DNA from: Piromyces finnis
Lineage: Eukaryota > Neocallimastigomycota > Neocallimastigomycetes > Neocallimastigales > Neocallimastigaceae
Direction: 5' to 3'
Assembly (NCBI GenBank): GCA_002104945.1
Contig: MCFH01000008.1
Location: 124,001-188,000, forward strand
Length of the DNA stretch: 64,000 bases
A program made the translations under genes and the position numbers. The notes under the pieces were generated by a model that worked only from the letters and a program-made list of their open reading frames with translations, made no database searches and was not told the origin of the DNA. How positions within the stretch are numbered: position 1 is the stretch's first letter; each line of letters begins with the position of its first letter. Positions 38,431-53,749 of the stretch are shown one piece after another.

Positions 38431-40335
38431 AAGCAAAACTTTATTGAATATTTAATATATATATTCTTCAAAATTGATAGTAGTGATCAAATAAACGTTT
38501 TGGATCCAAAAATTAATAATGAAATAATATATGAAATGAAGAATTTAACTGGTATAATTATTTCCATTTATTATTCTTTTAGAAATATAATCTTTTTAAA
38601 TATTTAATATAATTTACTGGTTTTAATATAATATTCATAATTTTAATTTTTGAAATATATATATATATAGAGAGTGAACACCGAATAATGATGCTTAATC
38701 AAGTAATTATAATAATTCATCATTTTTTAATTTTAATTTATCAATATACAAAGTTCAAAAAAAAAAAAAAAAAAATTAAATACTTTTTTTTTTTTAAATA
38801 TATTTTATAAAAGGATTTAATATATACCTTCCCAAATAAACCAACTACGATAAAATTCTCAACAAATATGGGTAATGCCATATCTTGTATTGATAATAAA
38901 AACAAACTATATATATATAATACAGAAACATCTTCTTGTCAAACTTTGGATGAATTGCCAACAGAATCTACTGTTATGGAATGGGGAAATAAGTCAGATT
39001 CTATATTAAATATTGGATTAAAAAATAATACTATTAGATCTGTAAATACTATAACAAAATCTTTCAAGGATATTCAAATTTTAAAGTAAAATAATTTATA
39101 TATAATGTCATTATATATAAATTAATGAATATTAACCTTTATATTTAATATTTATCAATAGTAATTTATGTACGGATATAAAATATTCAAATAATAACAA
39201 TGACTATATTTATACTATTTTGAAAAATCCAAATGAAACTAATATTAGTTTAATAAATTTAGAAGAGGGTATAATAGAGGTAAGACCATTGTTTTTAATA
39301 AATCCATCAATTTTTATTGTTTTTATTGGTATCTATTAGTATTAATGTATTAATTTTCCACCATTCAATGTTAATAGAAAGTATTATATAAAGAAGAAAT
39401 ATCTGATACTAATGGTTTCCTAAGAATTAATGATAACTCATCATTATTAGTGTATGGAAACGAAGAAGGATTAATTCGTTTATTTGGTAAAGTTTTATTA
39501 TATAAAAGCGTTTTCCATTAATAATAAAACAAATCATTTATAAATATATATGTATATAATTTTTTTTTCATTATATTCAAACTGTTTAAAGATTTAAGAA
39601 TACACAAACAAGTATCAAAATTCGAAGTAAATGAACCTATTGTATCTTTATTTATTAAAAATAATGATCTTGTCTGTATAAATAAAGAACATGTAATTTA
39701 TCATATTCTTAAAATTTAAATCAATGTTGTATAAAATATATATATATATATAAATACAACTTATTTTATTATTAATAGATGGAAAAATAATTAAATTTTA
39801 ATTTTAATATAATATATAAACTTAAATATAGATTTCTAAATGGAATATAAACTATAGTGATAATAATAATTTGAGTGATTTATATATAGACAAATTACAA
39901 TCATCAGTTTCAATGAAATCATTACAATCCTCATCCTCATCATCTTTATCTCTAACAAACTATCCATTGTCTTTACAATCAAAAGTTAAATTTAATATAA
40001 ATTCACCGATAGATAGTTTATTATATAAAAACATTTATATAAATTCCAATATGAAATATCTTATGTTACCAAATAACGAGGAAAAACACTTGTCTATTTA
40101 TAATGTAATTAAACAAATATATTTTATAATATTCATATTTATGAAATAGTCATAATTAATTTAATAATTTTTTTTTATATATTATAAATGAAAGATTAAT
40201 AATGGTGAATATGAAATTTCTTCAGAGAAATTTACTTCTGATATTGAATGTTATGATGTAAATCAAAACTTTACTCAATCCGTGGTGGGTTGTTCAGATG
40301 GTTCTATATACTTGAATAAATGGCTTTATGTATAA
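36754..40335 (+). CDS. WDR91: WDR91 homologue (endosomal WD40 protein)
   Basis: Homologue of WDR91, an endosomal Rab7 effector that restrains PI3P synthesis during early-to-late endosome conversion in animals. Sixteen exons give 634 aa (human 747): 36754-36799, 36977-37041, 37137-37404, 37618-37740, 37831-37931, 38013-38057, 38160-38233, 38311-38376, 38481-38551, 38671-38702, 38814-39085, 39162-39279, 39378-39486, 39592-39692, 39832-40104 and 40195-40335. The N-terminal LisH-like region is near-diagnostic: IDELIKEYLLFRGFF, DRDKGF, FWKYLDNRFF, then NPLFKIYFSKQWLETF and LLNFN. A short coiled coil and linker follow (about 225-305). The C-terminal half is a diverged WD40 propeller, ending VGCSDGSIYLNKW. 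The linker is shorter than in humans and the propeller degenerate, so its blade count is uncertain. All 15 introns are GT-AG in phase. Confidence 0.9.
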
Positions 40336-41081
40336 TTTTTTTTTTTTATTAAAAAAAAAAAAAAAGGAAAATAATTATCAAACTATTATGATCATAGTAA
40401 ATACTAATTATATCAAATAATCATATTTTCATAAGTTTTATATGATGATGATAAAATAAAAATTAAGAAAAAAAAATTATTGTAGTAAATATTAAAAAAA
40501 AAAAAAAAAAAAAAAAGAGGATAGGAGAACAAAAGTAGCATAATAATTCAATTTTATAATTATATATAAATAAATATGATTTTAAATTATATCCCATTCA
40601 TTTTAAATTATTATTATTTAAATAAAACAAAACAAAAACAAAAACAAAGAAAAAACAAAAACAAAAGAAAAGAAAATAAATATATATCTAAAAATATAAA
40701 ATAAATAAAAAATATTTATAGATTTTATAGAGATGTATCGCTTTTTTTTTTTTTTTTTATATAATATGACTATATATAAATATAAATTTATTTTTTTTTT
40801 CTTAAAATATTTTTAAAAAATTTTTTTGATAGTATTTTTTTTTTTTTTTTTTTATTATTATTTTTTTTTACATAGATGTAATTTTTTTTTTTTTTATTTT
40901 TTTCTTTTTATTGAATTAATATTTTCGAGTAATTTATATATTGGTTATAAAATAGGTGCAATGAAAAAAAAAAGTATATATACCGCATTTTTAGTTTAAA
41001 AACAAATATTAACAAAATAATATAATAATGTATAGATGTATAGATATTTTTTTTTTTGTCTATTAATGATTAATAAATCAT
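40336..41081. other. convergent intergenic region (WDR91 / NBEAL)
   Basis: These are the 3' flanks of both genes. The region is dominated by A and T homopolymers (40495-40516, 40743-40759, 40835-40853) and AAAC-type runs near 40627-40675. No gene was recognised. Confidence 0.5.
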
Positions 41082-44000
41082 TTATTTTACTTCAAGCAAA
41101 TTAATTTTTCCTGAAAGATGTCCCAAAAATAGTTTTTTCTCATTACTTGTTAACGCTAACGCTACTACATCTTTATAGGATGAATATTGATAGATTATAT
41201 TAAAACTATATATATGTTTCATATTTATTTATTAATAAAAAATTAGTTATTTTTATTATATATATATATTTAGTTTTTAATAGATAAATTAAAGAAAAAA
41301 AAAAACATACTCATATAAATTTAGTAAAAAGACACCATTTGTATCTGCTATTATAAGATGTTTTTGATCATTTGTTATTAAAAGACTTTTAATTTCATGG
41401 TCTTTATAAGATTCCATTAATAACTTTCCATTAACACTGTAAAGTTGAAGTAAATATTGTTTCTAATAATAGATATAAATTTTGAATAAAATTTTAATGT
41501 ACTGTAATAATTTAATTATTTTGGAATACCTATATTTTCTTAATTACCTTTGTGTAATTTATGGCAAAAACAATTATATCGGCATTATCAGTGATATTTA
41601 TAGATTTAATAGTAATTGAATTATTTTCGGCTTCTTTAAATGGTTTAAATGAATGAAGGAATTTTGCTTCTCTTAATGTATAAATAATACATGAACCATC
41701 CTTGTAAAAGTATAATTATATTTTTAATAATTATTATATTATTTTTATAATAGAAAAATAATAATAATAAAAAAAAAAAAATTTTTTTTAATATATAATG
41801 TATAGAATTTCGTGGTATTTACCTTTGATCCTGTAACAATAATATCATTACTGGAATCAACAGCTAAAGCAGTAATTTCATTATCATGACCATAATATAT
41901 CTTTTTAGATTCTGGTTTTATGATGGTATTATTATTATCATTATTAAAACTACTATTATTAATGTTATTATTGGACATATCAATTTCCCATGAAATGACT
42001 GTAGTATCTTTAGATCCAGTGACAATAAAATCAACATTTTTAGTAATAGCAACGGCTGTTACAATATCAAAATGACCATAAAGTGGTGAATATTGTGTTT
42101 CATCAAAGGTATTTACAACTAATGAATTATCCCAATAACCACCATTAATAATACTTAATTTATTGGCTAAGGTTGCAAAGCAGCTTGAATTATTGCATAC
42201 TCTACCAGAATTGGAGGATAATATTTTTCTATGTTGATAATGGGAGATAAATAATAAAGATTGAAATTTTATATTAATAATAATAAATATAATGATAAAA
42301 TTATAATGAAATATTTTTTGAGTTTAATTTCAATTATTAAATAGTTACGAGAGGTATGTAAAAAAAAAAAAATAGTATTAGTATTTATTCAAAAATGTTT
42401 ACCTAATAAATAATGAAGGTTTTGCGGGATAGGCATTAATAGGTTGATCTATTAAAGTATATTGTCCACATTCTTCAACATATATTAATCTTTCAACTTC
42501 CGAATATGGATCCTTATAAATAAATAATTTTAGAATTGGTGTTTTTTCTTGTACAATATTTTTTTCAATCAATTTATCAAAACTATTAATTAATGTAACT
42601 TCTGCAACTGCCGGATTACGTTTTGGATGAGGCTTTGTTAATAATTGAGGTGGTGTTTGTCCAAAGTTATTAATTTGATCTTCAATACTTTTTTTCTTAA
42701 TTGGATCTTTGACATGATCTATGTCAACAGCTCCTTCATATGTTAAATAATAAAATACATTGAATGCTTTGACTGCTTCTTCACCTCTTTGTTTATAACC
42801 CCAAATTAAATCAATCCAATTATTAATATTATTAGATACATATTCACTTTCAAGAGCCTCTCTTTGTATTCTAATAAATTCTTCTGGTGTTTTAGCCCAT
42901 GGTGGTAAAATAACATCATCTATTTCTTTTCCAATAGCATTGCATTTACCCAAATCAAAATGATTCTATATTAATGAAAAAAAAAAAAAAAAAAAAAAAT
43001 TTAAATTTTTTGAAATTAATTCATTTCAATTTAATTCAATAATATATTTATTAAAATATATATTTATAGGTATATATATATATTTTATTTTTATTATTTT
43101 TTTTTTTTTACTATACCATATTCACTAAAAATTCTGGTGTAGAAAAGAATTCTGGAATTAATTCTTTTACATCTCCTGAATTATTAATAACGGAATCCCA
43201 ACAATTTTGAAGAGAAAAGAATTGTCTATCTGGATGATCAAATTTCCCACTTTGTAATGCAATATGTAATGTTGTAAATGGTTCCATTCTAATCATATAG
43301 AATAGAACATTAGCAGCTGAAGAATAATGTGTACCATAGAAGAAAGGTTTGATATCATCCATTTCCATTCCCATTTCTTCAAAAGAGTAATATCTTTCTT
43401 TAAAGTGTTCTAATCTAGCTTCATTTAATGCACCGATAGGTTTTGATAAATCACGATAAATTCCAGGATCATTTAAATCAATGGTTTCAGATGTATAATC
43501 TTGAATAATCCTATAAAGTATAAAAATTAAAATCAATATTAAAATTATTAAAATTTATAATTATAATAAAATTCATATATAATATCATTGAATTTTTTTT
43601 TTTTTTTTTTTTTTTTTTTATATATTAATTCATTTACCATGGAAATACTGGATATTGAGTTAAATCATTAAAGGTACGACCAGAAATGGTATTTAAAAAC
43701 ATTATATAATCAAAGTTGGATATTTTTCTATTTTTCCACATTTCAGTAATATTATGGTATTTTTTAAAAACTTCACTTGGATTAGCAGCTTCTTTAAATC
43801 TTAAATTTACAGGGTGAAGATTAATTAATTTACGGAAGAATTTAAAACTTTCTTTAGAAATATGGAAATTAAAAAAGATATTCGTATGATCTGTAAAGAA
43901 GAATTCAATTGCACTTCTTTTTAATAAATAACGACGAATATATATATCAGAAATTTCATCCAATTTCCATTGACGATCTCTTAATAACTCATTTTCAATA

Positions 44001-47000
44001 ATCGGGGATGAGATAGTTCCTTCTTGTCCAGAATTGGTAATATTGGTAACTACTGCTAGAGGATTAAGGAAAAAGTAAAGATTCTTAGAAGTGAGTAAAA
44101 GATAACCACTAATAGTAGTGGTTAACATTACCAAATCACAATCTGCTTTAAAAACAACTTTTTCATCTTCTTTTTTTATGATTTGTTCAGAATTCAAATC
44201 TTCATTAGAAGTAAGAATACTCCATTGATCATTTTCAGAGATATCGTCTTCTAAATGAAAACTTGATGGGGTAGTAGAAGTTATGTTAGAATGATCTGTA
44301 TTATTAATACTACCTGTGTCATTAATGGTATATTTTTCTCTCATTTTTTCAAATTTACTCTTTTTTTTCTCAGTAGTTTTTGGTATTTTCAAAAACATAT
44401 CTACCGAATCATTCTTAACCCGGTCACGTTTGAAACTAGCATCTAAATGATCTTCAAATTCATAATTAGGAATTAACCTTCTTCTAATACGTTTAATATT
44501 TTCCGTGTAATCTAGTTTCCAAGTAAGTGTAGATCCAGTTTCAAAGAACCATAATCCTCTATCTCTCGACATTTCGTGAATTAATGTATTCCATTTCTTT
44601 TCAATAATTTTATTTCTATTATCATCCTTTGCTTTTGATTTAATAATCAATTCAATTTGTTCTTCCTTTAACTCATTCATGTTTTCATCTTCTTTTTTAA
44701 TACGAAGTAATTCTTTTTTTTCATTTTCATCAACCTTTTTACGAATATTTGTTATAATTTGACTAACCGTTTTTTCAAAGCTTCTACAAGAATCAAATAC
44801 CATACTATAACATGATTCATCAAAAGTTCTAATAGAAGGTTGGAAAATTTTATCATTACATTTTTGAATCTCATCTTCCATTAGTAACAATATGTAATCA
44901 CCTAAAGTAATTGATGATTTACCACTAAAATTATCATTAATTGGTGGCTTTAAGGATACTATAACGTTCCACCAGAGATTAGTAAATTTGTAATTAATAT
45001 TTAATAATTTATTGTAGAATAACTCTCTATCTTCTTTATCTTTAATATCATTCTTACACATGTCTAATCCATTAATTAAATGACCCAATGTTGAACAATA
45101 CAATGAATTATCCATCTTTAATTCATATTCTCCATTTAAAAGGGTTTGATAAGTTTTAATAATGAATTCCCAAACAACTTTATTGTAGATACCTATTCCA
45201 CTATTCAAGAATCGGAATAAAATTCTTATTAAACTATCATTTTTGGTGAATACTTTTGCTATTATATTCGCAGGAAGTGTATTTATTAAATTTAATAAAG
45301 CATTAATTAATATTTCACAGCTCTCCTTTGACTCTTCCCATGGATAAGAAATATTAAGTGATTCGTTTGTGACAACACTCTTTGATGGCATTTTCAAAAC
45401 TCTATTATCGAATATTGAAATATCAAAGAATGACTTATTAATATTTGGTTCTGTTTTCTTAATTTTATAGTAAATTTCTTTGAAATCATTATGATTAAAA
45501 AGCCAATCTTCTGTGAAATGAATTAAATGAATGATATTGTCATATTTAGCATGGGAATAAACATTTGTTTTTAATAAATCACCATTAATTTTTTGTAAAT
45601 ATCTATTTAAGATGGCTTTTACACCCGTAAAGGAATCTTCAATATGAATTGTAAAATAGAAAAATACGATATTATACAATTCTTGCCAAGATTTTGAATT
45701 TTCAAATGAAGAATTTAAAAGTATATAAAATATTTCAATGATCATATTTTCAATAATATTGGTATTGGTATCTTCATTATATCCAGCGTCATTTTTATAT
45801 TTATTGAATGCACCTTCGGGTATTAAAGAAATTAACAATTTTGGCCATTCTATATTTTTCATAAAAGCAAGACAATTCGATTTATTTATTTTAAATAAAA
45901 AGAATAAATTTTCTAAGAATTCCACTTTTAATACTTCAAATGAATTAACAAAACTTTGATTGCCTTCTTTTTTAGGTGACAGTATTGCATTTGATTCATG
46001 TTCTTCCAACTCTTCTTTTTCCTCCGGTAATTCATTATTTTGATCATATTTAGGTATTTGTTTAATAGTTTGTTCATTGATATTATTATTTACCGTTTCT
46101 TCTTCTTTTTCAAATTTCATGGTTTTTTCCATTTCTTCATTATTAATACTATTAGAAAATTCATCTTCTTCATCTGCAAATGAAATTTCCATTCTAAGAT
46201 CATCTGGAAGGATGGATTGACTATAATGATTTTTGGTATTTTGATTTGATACTAAATAAATTAAGAATTCCAAAACTTTAATATTTTTAATATCTGTATT
46301 TTTCAAATTTTTTATATTGATGTAGGAAAACCCATCGGATCCATCACTTAAGTCTTCTTCTATACTCATTTCAAAAAGTTGATAGCAAACTTCTGATGTG
46401 ATAGGAAATTCTTCTAATGACTGAATTAATAATATGGAATCATTATGTAGTTTCTCTTTCCATTTTTCATTAATATTATTCATTCTAAGCATATAATTAA
46501 TGATTTTAAGTGATTCTATTCTACATACACTATCACTATTTCTAATTAATTTAATAAAGAAATTGAGATGATCATATTTTATAATATTATTTATAACGTT
46601 TTTATCATTTTCATCAACTATTAATTTTTTTAATAATTGAAGTAATTCAGAAGAATGTTGATAGTCGATATCTAATATAAAGGAATCAAGAATTGCTTCA
46701 ATTTCTTCATAGGTAGAATCATTTTTAATAAATTGATATATAATATTTAAAATAAGTTTTCGAATGATCTTTAAATCCTCCATATTTTTAACATAATTAT
46801 AAATTTTATTTTCCTTAATTGGAATGTAGTAATAATGCTTTTCTAATATTTTAAGGAAATGACTAACTCCAAAGTGTTCTTTACAAATGGAGTAATGTGT
46901 ATTGATGTATTTTTGAATTGCTGAGTAATAGTATATTTGAACGTTTATTGAGGCCATCGCCCAAAGTCTCGGATTAAATAAAACACTACTTAAAATATTA

Positions 47001-50000
47001 TATTCTATAGACTCATCATTAATTTGTATAGCAAAATTTTCAAATAATTCAAATAATCTAATGGTTAAATATGAATAGTTAACGTAATTATAAAGTAAAT
47101 AACTCATTATAGGAAGAAAATAACTTGATTTAACTTTATTTTGATAGAATGAATCTGATTCGATTAAATGGATAATCATTTGAATGAAAGTAATGAGCCT
47201 TTCGTTATGTTGATCAATATCTACTTCAGTTATTGTTTTATTAGGTAGGTCAAAATTTTCATTTTTGTAGACAATTTCTAATGAATTTGGCTCCAGATCT
47301 ATTCTATTTAAGTTGGAATGAAGAAGTAATGGTAATAAAACATTAATTCCACCAAGTGAATGCAATATATTCCTCAGACATTTTGTTGATGTTCTCGAAA
47401 CTGAAAACAAGTATGCATGATTAACATTGATCGAATTATTATTAATTTGAAGATTGTTAATAATATCTACTGAATTAGCATTAAAAATTTTGAAAAGATA
47501 ATAATAAAGTTTATATGTATCTTTTTTTTCAAAATTCAACGTGTTATAACCATTTCCGTATTTTTTATTGAATAAAATATTCAATACATCTTCTTTTTTC
47601 TGATCACTATCATCTAATGAGTCTCGATCATAGCTTGTTTCGTTTTCATTATTATCGGTTTCAGAGGCTTTCGGGTGATAGCAAAGAATTAAGGATGAAA
47701 ATTCTTCAGGTTGTAGAATTTTTGAATATTCACTTAAAAATGACTCTGAATAAGCGATAGAATCTACCTTTGATTTTTCATCTAAAAGAGAATTAATATT
47801 TGCAATACTATTTTCATAAAGAATACAATTGAAAATATTAAAAGAAATCATTTGACCACAAAAAGATTGATATACATCTTGAATTGAAATTTCAGAAAAA
47901 GTATTGGTTCTTCCTTTACAACCAATATAGCTTTGTTGATAGTGACAACTTTTAGGATATTTGACTTTTGTTATTTTATTTAACCTTCCATCAATATATA
48001 AACTTAAATCTGAAGTGTTAACCCAAAGTTTAGGACTTTCGTGAACCAAAGCAATATGATACCATCTATTTGGTAAGAACTCATATTGATCTGATATACT
48101 ATAAGTATCTTTTTTATCATCTCGAGTGACGCTTATATATATTTTATTTTCAATGAAGAAAAGATCCAATCCATTCGTATTTCTATTATTTTTCCCTCTG
48201 GATGTAAGTGAAAAAATATGTGGACAATATTGATTTTGATTATCATAATCATTGAAATTGGTTACTTTATTGTTTTTGATGACAACCTTTCCCTTTTTGG
48301 TGACATTCATATACTTTGTATTTGTAACTCCTGAAGAAATTTCCTCAATATCAAAACTTTCTACTTTAATCCATGTCATAATAGTGTAACCTTCGGAAGT
48401 TGGCCAATCTTTTAATTCTGGAATGTAAATACCAGAATTTAAACCACTAAAATAGAAAAAGTCTGAATCAGTATTTTTTGTGGTCATGATTTTAAATAAT
48501 ATTTTAATAAGATTATCGTAATAATATGGAAGTAATAGTTTATTTTCTTCGCCTTCGTATGATTCTGGTTCAGTTTCGATATCATCAATTGAATTTTCTT
48601 TCTCTTTAACCTTAAACTTTGGATTTTTATTTTTCATAATAATATCCCATCCATTTAATTGACTTCTTGCCATAACCCTTTCTTTATTATCTTCGATGCT
48701 TCTTTTTTCATTCATTACATCAATTTGTCTTAACATTTTAAACATTTGTTTTGCCTCTGGAATACTTAAATTAAATGTAGAAATGGTATATATTAATTTT
48801 GTTATTTTATTTAACATTTCTTGATTACTGACATTTGGTAAAATTTCACTTAGAATCATACCTACAAATGATGCATTTGATAATTTCATTTTATTTATTT
48901 CATGAATCTCAGATAATTTTTGCATTTGATCGATAATAAAATTTTTACTTTTGAAATCAGCGTTTTTATAAATTTTAACAATGATTGGTAAAACATCAAT
49001 ATTTCTGATGACAGCTGGTGTATTTTCAACCCATAAATCATTCTCAACCAACATTCCAAATAAATAGATGATAGCCCCATCAAACTCTTTATATTTTTTA
49101 ATATATTTATAAATTTTTTCATAGCCATCATATGAATTTTTAAACACTTGTTTTAAATAATTATTACCAGATAAAAGTTCAGTTGTAGTTTTAATAACAG
49201 AAGATAATATTTTTTTGATATATATATTTAATTCACCGGTTATATTTTTACTATTAGTATTATTTTCATTATTGGATTCATTTACATTTTCATGCTCTGT
49301 TTCATCATGCGGACTATTAGTAATATTTTCTTCCATTGGATATTTATTTTCAATATCATTTACTTCTTCATTTGATTTATCGACTGTTGATTTTTTTACA
49401 TTACTTTCAAATGAATCAAGAATTGTATTTAATTCTTCCTTTGATATGTTAAATGGATAATTTAAAATAGTCTCTAACCGATCCATTAATCCTGATTCAA
49501 TTAAAATTATTTGAATAATTCTTCCTCTGGTATGATAAAGTTGAAATTGTCTTAAAAGTTTTTGAATACCATTTAAAAGACCAATAATTTTTTTATATTG
49601 CTTATATGTTGTAAAAGATGTTGGTATAATATTTATATATTTATTAATTAGATAATAAATTAAATGTTCATTATTCATTACAACCAAATTTTCTGATGAT
49701 ACATGAAGTACATTATTATTAATGTTTGTGGAATAACTGCTATTAGACTTAATGTTTGCAAGACTTAATCTTGAAGTAAGTGCCTTAAAAGTTTTACCTG
49801 AATATTTTTGATTATCTGAAGAGTTCATTGTTGTGGTAACATTAATCTCATCTTGAGTGGCAGCTAAATAACTTTTTATGCTTTCAATCATTGAAGAATC
49901 AATATTATAAAAGTATCGAGTTGTCGATACTAAAACATCTAATGATACCGCTTCAAATAATTTTAAAATATGATGAATTGCGAAATGGAACAAAGTATCA

Positions 50001-53000
50001 GAATAAGAATCATCGCTAAGGAAACTAAATAACATTTCCATGGTATTACTATCACTTAAAATGTATGATGTAATGTTGTTATCACCTGTAAATAAATAAT
50101 CTAATAACAAAAGTAAAGTCCATTTAATGGATTCTATTTTATTTTGAATATCAATAACTTGTTGCTGAAATCCTTTTGAAAATATAGAAGAATTAATTTG
50201 ATCAGAACTTGTCTCATTCCTTTTAGTTTCTTTTAATATATTAGAAAAAACAGGAATAAGTACTTTGAGGCAATCAATCTGACATAGGGCCTGTTGAGTT
50301 TTTATTTTTTGATGATAAATAATTTTAAGTAGAGCATAAACTACATCTTTTAAATCAACGTAATTATCATCACTAAAACCAATCATGGATATTAATTTAC
50401 GACAAATGGATATATTTGAATAGTCTTGGAGAGGTAATGAAGCTAAATATATAAATAAATTTAAAATAAGTTCGTTCATAAGGATATCCACTGTTTTTTT
50501 ATTTACAGCAACACCAGTATTGGGACAAGAACTAGCAAATGGAGTTTTATGAAGTCCAGAGATAATACTTATATATTCATTATCTTTATTTTCATTATTA
50601 TTTTTCTCTACTATAATTAAATTATATTTTTTATGCTTTTCATTTCCTAAATTATTATTATTTCTTTCATTGTCAATTGTTATTCTTAAAATAGGTTTAC
50701 GAAGATAAAAAATTTCTGAGAATAATACATCCCATATTCTTAAATCTTCACAAAGGTTAAGGCACATTTTATGACGAGACTCTGGAGTAACTAACGAGTT
50801 TTTTCCAGTATGAAAATTTTTATGATGATCTAATTTAAGAATATTATGGAAAAAAGAAATTATAAGAATTTTTAAAGTAGGTGAAATACAATCATCAAGT
50901 TCATCACTCAGGTTAGTAGGCTTAGAACTACTCTTTGTTAATGAGTCAATTGATCGTTTTAAATTCGTTGGATTAATATTAATTTGCATATTACTATTTT
51001 TATTTAAAGTAAAACCAATTAACGTTGTTATTATATATTTCCAGTAAAGATGATCAGTTTTTTCTTGGGTATCTTCATTAGAATAAATATTTAATTCTAA
51101 AGATATTATAGTAATTTTTGGGTTCGGTGATAATATGAAAGATAAATATATTTGTTGGAAAAGAATTGCCATGAAATAATATTGGTTTTCAATTATATTA
51201 AAAATAGGAATATTTAATAAATCAGTAGAATATTTCTTAAATAAATGTATTGATGAATTCAATTTCTTTTTATGATCAATATACTTTTTTTTAGTAAAAT
51301 TTTCATTAAATTCTTGGTGAAATTGTAGTAATTTTTCTATATAATCATAATTTGATTGTATTCCAGTGTAACAATTATATTGTTCTCTGCAACTAGAAGA
51401 TGAATTTGTAGTATCTTCATGTGAATTTATTGAAGGTGTTTGTTCATCAATATTTGAAGATGATGTTAAATCAGATAGTGTAGATAAAGATGAAATAGAT
51501 GTAAATGAAGGAGTAGGGGAGGAGTTTATATTAGAAAAATGCTCATTTAATTTATTCAAGTCATAGTTTTCTTTTGTTTTTTTATTCACCATAATATTTT
51601 GTGACCGTTGCAAAGGTATCATTTCTTTTTCGTTATAAGAATTTTTAGTATTATCTACATTTTTTTTTAATGTACTATCATTAATACTAGAAACATTTAT
51701 ACTATTTTGGAAAGTATTTTTAAAGTTAGAAACAATATTGGTGAATGGAAATGATAATGCCTGCATTTCATTCGATCTGATGTTTTCATTTTCATTTAAT
51801 ATATTATCATTTTCATTTGATTTTATATCATTTTCATTATAAATGTTGAAATGTTGTTCTTGTACAAATAATAAATTGCTAGGGTAGAACCTGAAAGATT
51901 GATGGTTATAGTTATTTGGCTTTGATGTAGAAAATATATTGATATGAGATGAATCAGAAGATGAAATTGAAATAAATGATTTAAAATGAGGCAAAATTGG
52001 GGATGAAACACTTTGATGTTTCTGAGACGGATTACATATATCAATATCTGAATTTAATTTAGAATCATATTTTGATTTAATATTAGTTACAAAATCAATC
52101 CATTCCAAAAGAGTAGTTAATGGATTTTTTATTTTTGACGCAATTTCTAATTTTCTACCGTATTGTTGCATATCCGAAGAAATTAAAAAATTAATAAGTC
52201 TCCACGAAAGAATTTGTACATGAAATTCATATTTAACATAATCCATCAAATTTGGATTATATTGACTATTTAAAATATTTTTATCTTCTTTATTTAAAAA
52301 ATATGGCCAATTAATATAATCAATTAATAATTGAAAACCTTCATGTTGGTCAAAAATCATAAGTAATCCTGAATTTGTCAGAAACATTTCACCAATTAAA
52401 CTAAAACATAACATTTTTATAGTATATGTATGTTGAATTAAATCCATACAATTTGTATTAACATCAAATTTAGTATTATTAAATTTATTTCTATCCGTAG
52501 AATCATCAGTAACACAAAAATCTATGTTATCATTGGATAATTTTCTTGAATGGGATAGCGTTTCCAAATCTAATGAATTTGGAGAACAGGAAATCTGCTT
52601 ATCCAATATATTTAAATTATTAATAGAAATTGGTCTATTAATTATAATGTTTTGATAATGTTTAATATCAATTAATAATTTTATTAAACTTTTTATTAAT
52701 TGATGTTTTTGTTTAAATGATATGGAGGAATGAATATTTATATTATCTTGATTATTATTTTCGGATTTCCAATTTTCAATATACCTTTTCCATGTTTGAT
52801 TATTATTATTATATTTTATAAATATAGCTAATATATATATAACACATTCATAAAGAAGATTATTTTCATTGTATTCAATTTGAAAATTAGTATTTGATAT
52901 AGGACTTTTATTATTATTATTTTTATTATTATTCATAATATTATGGAAAATATCATCTGAACTAAAATATTTAGTAATAATATTGTCCAATATAATTTGT

Positions 53001-53749
53001 AATGTAGATAAAATATCCATTTGATTTAATTTTTTCCTATTATCTTCAAATAATGAAAGTATTAATATATGAACAAATAAATTTATTATATATCTATTTA
53101 TTTTTATATGTTTTACAGATGCTAATAATTCTAATTTTTTTATTGCTTCATAAATAGCTATTACAGGATAATCTTTATACAATAATAATAATTCTTCATT
53201 AATTTCATTATTAGTTAATACTGCTGCATTACTTGTTGTTTTTGTAAAACAACTTGCTTCGTCGTTTATTCTAATTTCTATTATTGGAGTTGGGTCACTT
53301 GAACCATCATTACTGCTATATTTCTTTTCCTTCGAGTGAATGTCATCAAAATCTTTATCAAAATAATCATTTATGAAATAAAAAACATCTTCAATTTCCT
53401 TTTCGTCATTATTTTCCACTTCAAATTTATTATATAAATATTTATAGTTTGCATTAGAATACAAAATATTGGCTTCATGAAAAATTTTCTTAAATGCTTT
53501 TAAATAATTTTGAAATTCTTTTTGCTGAATAATTTTAAAAATGACATCTTCAGAATAATTTAATGTATTAAAATCATCACTTTTATTTTCTTCAAATGGT
53601 GTAGTTTCCAATGTCTGTTCAACATAATTTTGCCAAGCTATTTTTAAAGAATTATTAGAAAAGATAACCTCACTAATATCACCAAAATTAACTTTTCTAT
53701 TCTTTTTTGATTTTTGATTTACTTTAACAATATTTTTAAACCATTCCAT
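41082..53749 (-). CDS. NBEAL: neurobeachin-like (NBEAL-type) BEACH-WD40 giant protein
   Basis: A BEACH-family scaffold for vesicle trafficking, about 3,967 aa in seven exons. The first exon alone is 10.1 kb: 43638-53749, then 43117-43510, 42403-42965, 41823-42228, 41548-41700, about 41310-41462 and 41082-41205. In order: a long alpha-helical ARM/HEAT-like N-terminus with Asn/Ser-rich inserts; a ConA-like lectin domain (about 1770-1965: [30 protein letters not shown]); a helical region; an acidic linker; a PH-BEACH domain (about 3196-3320: [20 protein letters not shown]); the BEACH domain (about 3330-3615); and C-terminal WD40 repeats. BEACH signatures include [36 protein letters not shown]-like [11 protein letters not shown] and [30 protein letters not shown] is closest to animal NBEAL1/2 from memory. 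No FYVE finger follows the WD repeats, arguing against WDFY3/ALFY. It is divergent from ATG10. Confidence 0.93.

Noticed and set aside
41082-53749. WDFY3/ALFY identity for the BEACH gene
   Set aside because: No FYVE finger follows the WD40 repeats, and the BEACH core reads closer to NBEAL1/2.
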